A stretch of DNA of 64,000 nucleotides from contig NZ_BBYG01000013.1 of assembly GCF_001184025.1 (NCBI RefSeq), positions 372,001 to 436,000 of the forward strand. The letters run 5' to 3'. Shown one piece after another: positions 58,193 to 64,000 of the stretch (positions are counted from its first letter, which is position 1; every line of letters begins with the position of its first letter). The position numbers and the translations under genes were made by a program. Under the pieces are notes generated by a model. The model saw only the letters and a list, made by a program, of their open reading frames with translations. It was not told the origin of the DNA and did no database searches. Source of the stretch: Streptomyces maremycinicus. GTDB taxonomy: Bacteria; Actinomycetota; Actinomycetes; Streptomycetales; Streptomycetaceae.

Positions 58193-59757
58193 GCCGGGCT
58201 GCTCCCGTCCAGCAGCGGCAGTGGCGGGAAGTCATGGCCCTCCCACAGCCGGCGGGAGGTCTCCTCCGGGTAAGGGCGCACCTCCGGCTCCGCGTCCAGC
58301 ACCTGGACCAGCCTGCGCTCCGGGTCCCACGCCGGCCAGCCCGGGTCTCCCGTGCGCGCGAAGGACGACCACGACCGCTGGAAGGCCGCCGTCAGGGCAC
58401 GGGCCTCGTCCGTCACCTCCGCCCCCGCGAACAGCAGGTTCCCGAGGTCCGCCGCGTAGGTGCCGAACAGCAGCGGGATGTCCAGGCCATGGCACGCGCC
58501 CAGGGCACCGCCGGCTCCCGGGGCGGGCCAGGCCAGCTCGTAGACATGGGCCCGGCCGCCGCCCGCCACCTGCGCCTCGGCCAGGCGCAGGGAGGGTATG
58601 TGGAACAGCCAGTCCGACTGCACCCTCTCGTACAGCTCGCCCGCGTCCGCGTCCGGGAAGGCCGACCGGTAGGCCTGTGCGCCCTCCGCTCCCCCGCCCG
58701 GCGCGAACAGCCGCAGCACGGTCGCCGCCTGTTCCTCCGTCACCTTGTCGAGCAGGCCGCCCAGGACGAGGAACAGCCGGAACTCCTGCGCGTTGTGACC
58801 GACGATCAGCTCGATGTCCCGGGCGGCGCCCGCCGCCAGCGCCCGCCAGGGCGTCGTCGGCAGGATCTCGCCGTCGACCACCGGGGAGAACGGGGTGACC
58901 GTGGGCGCGACCTGCCCCCACCGGTCCACCCGCTGCGCCATCTTCGCGCCCAGCGCCGCACCGGCCTCGGTCAGCGTGCGCGGGTCCACCGTGGCCAGGT
59001 CGGCGGCCGTGGGGCGCAGACCCGCCTCCGCGGCGATCGCGCCCGCGAGGTCGCGGGCCAGTTCGTCGGAGAAGTAGGTGCCGGGCACGCTCTGCGCGAC
59101 GGCCCGCCCGAACAGGCCTCGGGCGCTCGGCATGGCCAGCAGCGCGGCCACCGAACCGGCGCCCGCGGACTCGCCGAAGACGGTCACCCGGCCGGGGTCG
59201 CCGCCGAACGCCGTGATGTTGTCCCGCACCCACTCCAGCGCGGCGACCTGGTCCAACAGCCCCCGGTTGGCGGGCGCGCCCTCCATCCGCGCGAACCCCT
59301 CTATGCCGACCCGGTAGTTGAAGGTGACGATGACCAGGTCACCGGCGCGGGCGAGGTGCTGTGCGTCGTAGCCGGGGCTGCCGGAGTGGCCGAGCTTGTA
59401 GGCACCGCCGTAGATCCACACCATCACCGGCCGGGCGGCCGACGGGTCCGGCCGCGTGTCCGGTGTCCAGACGTTGACCGTCAGCCAGTCGTCACCGGTC
59501 GGCGCCTCCAGGATCCCCGCCCGGCCCTGGATGCCCGCCTCCTGCGGGGGCGGCGGGCCGAAGGCGAACGCCTCCCGTATGCCGTCCCACGGCAGGGGCG
59601 GGCGGGGGGCCTGGAAGCGGGCCTCTCCGACGGGCGGCGCGGCGAAGGGGATACCGCGGAAGACCGTGAGGTCCCCCTCGCGGCGGCCTCGTACCGGGCC
59701 GGCGGCGGTGCGGGCGACGAGCCGGTCGGTGGCGTCGGTGCGGTCGGGCGTCGTCAT
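58189..59757 (-). CDS. type-B carboxylesterase
   Basis: 522-residue alpha/beta hydrolase of the carboxylesterase/cholinesterase family. The nucleophile elbow GESAGAGS gives Ser197; GGAYKLGHSG forms the oxyanion hole (HGGG-like position), and ACHGLDIPLLFGTY contains the catalytic His. N-terminal GRREGDLTVFRGIPFAAPPVGEARFQAP is typical. No signal peptide, so probably intracellular. ATG 59757 has GAGGAG 6 nt upstream. Substrate unknown; para-nitrobenzyl-esterase-type activity is likely. Confidence 0.9.
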   Translation of the reverse strand: MTTPDRTDATDRLVARTAAGPVRGRREGDLTVFRGIPFAAPPVGEARFQAPRPPLPWDGIREAFAFGPPPPQEAGIQGRAGILEAPTGDDWLTVNVWTPDTRPDPSAARPVMVWIYGGAYKLGHSGSPGYDAQHLARAGDLVIVTFNYRVGIEGFARMEGAPANRGLLDQVAALEWVRDNITAFGGDPGRVTVFGESAGAGSVAALLAMPSARGLFGRAVAQSVPGTYFSDELARDLAGAIAAEAGLRPTAADLATVDPRTLTEAGAALGAKMAQRVDRWGQVAPTVTPFSPVVDGEILPTTPWRALAAGAARDIELIVGHNAQEFRLFLVLGGLLDKVTEEQAATVLRLFAPGGGAEGAQAYRSAFPDADAGELYERVQSDWLFHIPSLRLAEAQVAGGGRAHVYELAWPAPGAGGALGACHGLDIPLLFGTYAADLGNLLFAGAEVTDEARALTAAFQRSWSSFARTGDPGWPAWDPERRLVQVLDAEPEVRPYPEETSRRLWEGHDFPPLPLLDGSSPA

Positions 59758-59817
59758 TGATCACTCCTCGAAAGGGCGGCTGCTCGTGGAACGGGCGGTG
59801 ACCGGCGAAAGTGCCGA

Positions 59818-59854
59818 AGGCGGCCGTCACCCCTCGTGTGGGTGACGGCCGCCT
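59818..59854 (-). terminator. strong hairpin after the metallophosphoesterase gene
   Basis: AGGCGGCCGTCACCC pairs perfectly with GGGTGACGGCCGCCT (15-bp stem, 7-nt loop), beginning at the stop codon of the metallophosphoesterase gene. Confidence 0.8.
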
Positions 59855-60720
59855 CAGCCGTGCCGCGCGATGATCTCCCTGGTCCGCTCCTCGTCCAGCT
59901 CGTAGACCGTCTCGTGGGCCCGCGGATCCCGTGCGTGCAGGGTGTGGAACATCGGTCCCGTCGCCCCGTCCAGTTCCACGAGGGACGCGGAGGCGCCCCG
60001 CACCGCCCGCTCGGTGCCGGGCGCGGTGGTCAGGTCGATGCGGTTGACGACCCCGGGCGTCACCCACACCGGCACGGCGGCCAGCAGTCCGAAGAGCTGG
60101 AGATGGAAGTGCCCGGTGAGCAGCACGCGCACGTCGCTCCCCCGGATCACCTCCGCCAGATCCTCCGGATCGCGCAGCCCGAAGACCCGCTGGGTCGCCG
60201 AGAGGTCGAGGCTGATCGGGGGATGATGGAAGGCGACGACGGTCCCCCGCTCGGCCGGGGTGCTCAACACGTCCCGCAGCCAATCCAGTTGGCTCGCGCC
60301 GAGCCGTCCGTACACCTCGCCCGGTACCAGGGAGTCGAGGGTGACGAACCGCCGGCCGCCCACCGTGCTGACGGCGGCCCGCTCGGCGCCGGGGAAGGTA
60401 CGGACGGCGTCCGGGTGGCCGTTGCCCAGCACCTTCGTGAAGGCGGACCGCTCGTCGTGGTTGCCGGTGGTGTAGAAGACAGGCGCGTCGAGGGAGCGCG
60501 CGAAGCCGCCGATCAGCTCCCGTACGGTCGTGTACGCGTCCACCGAGCCGTCGTCGGCGAGGTCCCCGGTGACGACGACGGCGTCCACGTCCCGCTGATG
60601 GCGCAGTTCGCCGAGCAGCAGCCGCAGCGAGTCGGCGGCGTCGACGCGACGGCCCTCGGGCCCGTCGACGCGGCCGATATGGGTGTCCGAGAGATGGAGG
60701 ATTCTCATCTCCCGGACCAT
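59854..60720 (-). CDS. calcineurin-like metallophosphoesterase
   Basis: 288-residue phosphoesterase, of the cyclic-nucleotide phosphodiesterase (CpdA-like) group. Metal-binding motifs in order: LHLSDTHIG (D-x-H), VVTGDLADDG (GD), TTGNHDE (GNHD), VAFHHPP (H) and LTGHFHLQ (GHxH). Could hydrolyse cAMP or another phosphodiester. Cytoplasmic. Start at ATG 60720; ATG 60708 (MRILHLSDTHIG) is a likely alternative because the family usually begins there. Upstream gene is an old yellow enzyme 16 bp away on the same strand. Confidence 0.88.
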   Translation of the reverse strand: MVREMRILHLSDTHIGRVDGPEGRRVDAADSLRLLLGELRHQRDVDAVVVTGDLADDGSVDAYTTVRELIGGFARSLDAPVFYTTGNHDERSAFTKVLGNGHPDAVRTFPGAERAAVSTVGGRRFVTLDSLVPGEVYGRLGASQLDWLRDVLSTPAERGTVVAFHHPPISLDLSATQRVFGLRDPEDLAEVIRGSDVRVLLTGHFHLQLFGLLAAVPVWVTPGVVNRIDLTTAPGTERAVRGASASLVELDGATGPMFHTLHARDPRAHETVYELDEERTREIIARHG

Positions 60721-60736
60721 ACCCACGAGTTGACGC

Positions 60737-61864
60737 TCAGCTGAGGGTGCGCAGCGCGGCGGCGTCGTACGGCTTCAGCTCGTCGAGACGGCCGTCGAGC
60801 ACCTTGGCCGCCCACTCCGGGTCCTGGAGCAGCGCCCGCCCGACGGCGACCATGTCGAACTCGTCGCGCTCCAGCCGGTCGAGGAGGTCGTCGATGCCCT
60901 TGACCGGGGAGCCCTCGCCCGCGAAGGCCTTGATGAAGTCGCCGTCGAGACCGACCGAGCCGACCGTGATGGCGGTCCTGCCGGTGAGCTTCTTCGTCCA
61001 GCCCGCGAGGTTGAGGTCGGAACCGTCGAACTCCGGGAGCCAGTAGCGGCGGGTGGAGGCGTGGAAGGCGTCGACACCGGCGGCGGCGAGCGGCGCGAGG
61101 ATGGCCTCCAGCTCCTCCGGTGTCTCGGCGAGGCGGGCGTCGTACGCCTCCTGCTTCCACTGCGAGTAGCGGAAGATGATCGGGAACTCGGCCGAGACGG
61201 TCTCGCGGACGGCGGCCACGACCTCGGCGGAGAACTTCGCACGGGCCACGGCGTCGCCGCCGTAGGCGTCGGTGCGGCGGTTGGTGCCGGCCCACAGGAA
61301 CTGGTCCAGGAGGTAACCGTGGGCGCCGTGGATCTCGACGCCGTCGAAGCCGATGCGCTCGGCGGCGGCCGCGGCCTCGGCGAACGCGCCGATGACGTCG
61401 TCCAGGTCGCGCTGGGTCATCGCCTTGCCGGTGCCCTCGGTACCGTCGACACGGATACCGGACGGGCCGACGGCGGGAGCGTCCGCGTACGGCGGCTCAC
61501 CCTGGTTTCGCACCATCCCGATGTGCCACAGCTGCGGCACGATCGTCCCGCCGCCCGCGTGCACGGCCTCCGCCACCTTCGCCCAGCCCGCGAGCTGCTC
61601 CGCGCCGTGGAACCGCGGCACCCGGTCGCTCTGCCCCGCGGACTCGTGTCCGACGTAGGTCCCCTCGGTGACGATGAGACCGACCCCGTTGGCGGCCCGA
61701 CGGCCGTAGTACGACACGACGTCCTCACCGGGAACGCCGCCCGGGGAGAACATGCGCGTCATGGGCGCCATGGCGATGCGGTTCGGGACGGTGAGTCCGT
61801 TGATGGACACCGGGCGGGCGAGAATCTCGGCGGCGCGCGAAGCGGCGGGCGGGGTGATGCTCAC
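60737..61864 (-). CDS. old yellow enzyme-type alkene reductase
   Basis: 375-residue FMN-dependent NADH:flavin oxidoreductase. N-terminal ILARPVSINGLTVPNRIAMAPMTRMFSP, the His pair in VEIHGAHGYLLDQFLW, and the C-terminal FMN-binding VAVGRALLQDPEWAAKV identify the family. It reduces activated C=C bonds of enals and enones, with an unknown natural substrate. GTG 61864 has GAGGAG 8 nt upstream. The metallophosphoesterase gene follows 16 bp downstream, probably in the same transcript. Confidence 0.92.
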   Translation of the reverse strand: MSITPPAASRAAEILARPVSINGLTVPNRIAMAPMTRMFSPGGVPGEDVVSYYGRRAANGVGLIVTEGTYVGHESAGQSDRVPRFHGAEQLAGWAKVAEAVHAGGGTIVPQLWHIGMVRNQGEPPYADAPAVGPSGIRVDGTEGTGKAMTQRDLDDVIGAFAEAAAAAERIGFDGVEIHGAHGYLLDQFLWAGTNRRTDAYGGDAVARAKFSAEVVAAVRETVSAEFPIIFRYSQWKQEAYDARLAETPEELEAILAPLAAAGVDAFHASTRRYWLPEFDGSDLNLAGWTKKLTGRTAITVGSVGLDGDFIKAFAGEGSPVKGIDDLLDRLERDEFDMVAVGRALLQDPEWAAKVLDGRLDELKPYDAAALRTLS

Positions 61865-62025
61865 GTGGGGGGCTCCTCGGGACGATAGACCAACGGGTAT
61901 GTGCACACGCATTGAGTGCCTCTCCCCATGAACCCCTCGGCCCCCCTGCCCCATTCCGGCCCCCACCGGCCAACCCCTGTGATCCCGACCACGCGTGCCG
62001 GATGCCGGCCGGGTGCCGGAAACGC

Positions 62026-62067
62026 CCGAGGGCGGCACCCCCCGTTTCCGGGAAGTGCCGCCCTCGG
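62026..62067 (-). terminator. groEL terminator hairpin
   Basis: CCGAGGGCGGCAC (62026-62038) pairs perfectly with GTGCCGCCCTCGG (62055-62067), 16-nt loop, 32 nt after the groEL stop on the minus strand. Confidence 0.75.
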
Positions 62068-62098
62068 TCGAAGGACGGGCGATCAACCGTGAGGTCGA

Positions 62099-63721
62099 TC
62101 AGAAGTCCATGTCACCGCCCGGCATGCCGCCGCCGGCAGGCGCGGCGGCCTTCTCCGGCTTGTCGGCGATGACGGCCTCGGTGGTGAGGAACAGCGCGGC
62201 GATGGAGGCGGCGTTCTGGAGAGCGGAACGCGTGACCTTCGCCGGGTCGATGATGCCTTCGGCGATCATGTCGACGTACTCGCCGGTCGCGGCGTTCAGG
62301 CCGTGGCCGACCTGGAGGTTGCGGACCTTCTCGACGACGACGCCACCCTCGAGACCACCGTTGACGGCGATCTGCTTGAGCGGGGCCTCGAGCGCGATGC
62401 GCACGGCGTTGGCGCCGGTCGCCTCGTCACCCTCGAGCTCCAGCTTCTCGAAGACGGCGGACGCCTGGATGAGCGCGACGCCACCACCGGCGACGATGCC
62501 CTCCTCGACGGCGGCCTTCGCGTTGCGGACGGCGTCCTCGATGCGGTGCTTGCGCTCCTTGAGCTCCACCTCGGTGGCGGCGCCGGCCTTGATGACCGCG
62601 ACACCGCCGGCGAGCTTCGCCAGGCGCTCCTGAAGCTTCTCGCGGTCGTAGTCCGAGTCGCTGTTCTCGATCTCGGCGCGGATCTGGTTGACCCGGCCGG
62701 CGACCTGGTCCGAGGAACCGGCACCGTCGACGATGGTGGTCTCGTCCTTGGTGATGACGACCTTGCGGGCCTTGCCCAGGAGGTCCAGGGAGGTGTTCTC
62801 GAGCTTGAGACCGACCTCCTCGGAGATGACCTCGCCACCGGTGAGGATGGCGATGTCGTTCAGCATCGCCTTGCGGCGGTCGCCGAAGCCCGGGGCCTTG
62901 ACCGCGACGGACTTGAAGGTGCCGCGGATCTTGTTGACGACCAGCGTCGACAGAGCCTCGCCCTCGACGTCCTCGGCGATGATCAGCAGCGGCTTGCCGC
63001 CCTGCATGACCTTCTCGAGGAGCGGAAGCAGGTCCTTGACGTTGGCGATCTTGGAGTTCGCGATCAGGATGTACGGGTCGTCGAGGACGGCCTCCATACG
63101 CTCCATGTCGGTGGCGAAGTACGCCGAGATGTAGCCCTTGTCGAAGCGCATACCCTCGGTGAGCTCCAGCTCCAGACCGAAGGTCTGGGACTCCTCGACG
63201 GTGATGACGCCTTCCTTGCCGACCTTGTCCATCGCCTCGGCGATGAGCTCGCCGATCTGGGTGTCGGCGGCGGAGATGGAGGCCGTGGAAGCGATCTGCT
63301 CCTTGGTCTCGACATCCTTGGCCTGCTCGAGCAGGGCACCGGAGACGGCCTCGACGGCCTTCTCGATACCGCGCTTGAGGGCCATCGGGTTGGCGCCGGC
63401 GGCTACGTTGCGCAGGCCTTCCTTGACCAGGGCCTGGGCGAGGACGGTCGCGGTGGTCGTACCGTCACCGGCGACGTCGTCCGTCTTCTTGGCGACTTCC
63501 TTGACCAGCTCGGCGCCGATCTTCTCGTACGGGTCCTCGAGCTCGATCTCCTTGGCGATGGAAACACCATCGTTGGTGATCGTGGGTGCGCCCCACTTCT
63601 TCTCGAGGACGACGTTGCGGCCCTTGGGGCCGAGCGTCACCTTCACGGCGTCCGCGAGCTGGTTCATGCCGCGCTCGAGGCCGCGCCGTGCCTCCTCGTC
63701 GAACGCGATGATCTTGGCCAT
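62099..63721 (-). CDS. groL: chaperonin GroEL (second copy type)
   Basis: 540-residue 60-kDa chaperonin. MAKIIAFDEEARRGLERGMNQLADAVKVTLGPKGRNVV starts the equatorial domain; DGTTTATVLAQALV is the ATP-binding segment. The C-terminus is GGGMPGGDMDF, ending without a His-rich tail. Not followed or preceded by groES in the window, which fits the solitary groEL2 of Streptomyces (SCO4296, as I recall). It folds cytoplasmic proteins as a tetradecamer. ATG 63721 has GGAGG 10 nt before it. Regulated by two CIRCE elements upstream. Confidence 0.98.
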   Translation of the reverse strand: MAKIIAFDEEARRGLERGMNQLADAVKVTLGPKGRNVVLEKKWGAPTITNDGVSIAKEIELEDPYEKIGAELVKEVAKKTDDVAGDGTTTATVLAQALVKEGLRNVAAGANPMALKRGIEKAVEAVSGALLEQAKDVETKEQIASTASISAADTQIGELIAEAMDKVGKEGVITVEESQTFGLELELTEGMRFDKGYISAYFATDMERMEAVLDDPYILIANSKIANVKDLLPLLEKVMQGGKPLLIIAEDVEGEALSTLVVNKIRGTFKSVAVKAPGFGDRRKAMLNDIAILTGGEVISEEVGLKLENTSLDLLGKARKVVITKDETTIVDGAGSSDQVAGRVNQIRAEIENSDSDYDREKLQERLAKLAGGVAVIKAGAATEVELKERKHRIEDAVRNAKAAVEEGIVAGGGVALIQASAVFEKLELEGDEATGANAVRIALEAPLKQIAVNGGLEGGVVVEKVRNLQVGHGLNAATGEYVDMIAEGIIDPAKVTRSALQNAASIAALFLTTEAVIADKPEKAAAPAGGGMPGGDMDF

Positions 63722-63846
63722 GTGAAGTGGTCCTCCCGGACTGGGGTGGATTGCTCCGGACCGCGCTGGCGCCCGCGACGGACGGCTCGCCGGCCTCGTG
63801 GTTCCTTGCCCCACCTGGCCTGCGGGCCTCACCGACCCGATCCTCG

Positions 63847-63873
63847 TTGTCACTCTCACCTTCAGAGTGCTAA
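63847..63873. promoter_or_regulatory. CIRCE element, copy 2 (HrcA site)
   Basis: On the plus strand TTGTCACTC - 9 nt - GAGTGCTAA; one full arm and 7 of 9 in the other match TTAGCACTC-N9-GAGTGCTAA. It lies nearer to groEL, likely within the 5' leader. Confidence 0.75.
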
Positions 63874-63882
63874 CGCCAATGA

Positions 63883-63909
63883 TTAGCACTCGGCATGGGT
63901 GAGTGCAAG
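63883..63909. promoter_or_regulatory. CIRCE element, copy 1 (HrcA site) overlapping groEL promoter
   Basis: TTAGCACTC - 9 nt - GAGTGCAAG; the left arm is perfect and the right 7 of 9. On the minus strand the promoter -35 TTGCAC lies in its right arm and a TAATCA -10 follows 17 nt on. It starts 36 bp after copy 2. Confidence 0.85.
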
Positions 63910-64000
63910 CGGCTCAGGAGGATCCGCAGGTGGACGACGGTCTCCCGCGAGGGTCGGCGGGACCGGGACGCACCGAAGGGCTCGCACCCCGAGGAGGTGC

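Noticed and set aside
55891..59760. Plus-strand open frame of nearly 1300 codons
   Set aside because: It covers three real genes on both strands (tannase-like, 191-residue protein, carboxylesterase); composition is that of a GC shadow.
63865..63891. GAGTGCTAA-N9-TTAGCACTC read as a single reversed CIRCE
   Set aside because: CIRCE has the opposite arm order; this is the junction between two true CIRCE elements at 63847 and 63883.
63910..64000. A gene start at the right edge
   Set aside because: Only 91 bp remain and I see no supported frame; GCACC/GGTGC near the end may be half of a hairpin cut by the window.

Overview
The window is a high-GC actinobacterial chromosome segment, almost certainly from a Streptomyces. 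The signs are strong third-position GC, frequent GTG/TTG starts, a CebR-type box in front of a GH5 cellulase, a groEL under CIRCE control, and futalosine-pathway menaquinone genes. From memory, the order (4-coumarate:CoA ligase, serC, mqnB-mqnD-csp, murQ, groEL2) matches the S. coelicolor SCO4383 to SCO4296 region in the same relative order. I did no search. I see no phage, IS element, CRISPR array, rRNA or tRNA. This is core chromosome with scattered accessory genes.

Layout. 1-8.4 kb: a six-gene minus-strand acyl-CoA catabolic operon (TIGR03084 protein, AtuA-like protein, carboxylase beta and alpha subunits, acyl-CoA dehydrogenase, CoA ligase). Two of its junctions are GTGA overlaps, and a perfect 12-bp palindrome sits at the promoter. 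8.6-15.4 kb: an EamA exporter, a FemX-like transferase, a giant FAD/Fe-S oxidoreductase and serC. 15.5-24 kb: a secreted GH5-CBM2 cellulase, a surface beta-propeller protein, an SGNH hydrolase, a truncated Uma2 gene, an aldo/keto reductase, ThpR with a tiny membrane peptide, a GNAT enzyme, a MarR-MFS pair and a ribbon-helix-helix protein. 24-30.4 kb: an AzgA-type purine permease, a DUF2530 protein, a CtpE-like P-type ATPase and two tandem secreted paralogues. 30.5-37.5 kb: a sacsin/Hsp90-like GHKL protein, a DUF3027 protein, an MFS protein and a DUF2771 lipoprotein. 37.5-41.5 kb: mqnB-mqnD, an extended cold-shock protein, a small membrane protein, a HAD phosphatase and a membrane protein. 41.8-49.5 kb: three helicase-related genes (Helicase_C_3 protein, XPB, HelD). 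49.7-55.9 kb: CutC, an HD hydrolase, a GNAT enzyme, a DUF4031 pair, and a MurNAc scavenging operon (RpiR-type regulator, murQ, PTS IIBC). 55.9-64 kb: a tannase-like esterase, a zinc-ribbon-like protein, a carboxylesterase, a metallophosphoesterase, an old yellow enzyme and groEL.

Three themes run through the window. First, at least ten genes have a TANNNT -10 hexamer 6-7 nt before the start codon and no Shine-Dalgarno sequence, so their transcripts are probably leaderless. Second, gaps between converging genes repeatedly hold short GC-rich tandem repeats. Third, several conserved unknowns (DUF3027, sacsin-like ATPase, DUF2530, DUF2771, Helicase_C_3) lie close together. As I recall, many of them also cluster in mycobacteria around Rv0861c-Rv0884c, which makes them the best candidates for an undescribed core system.
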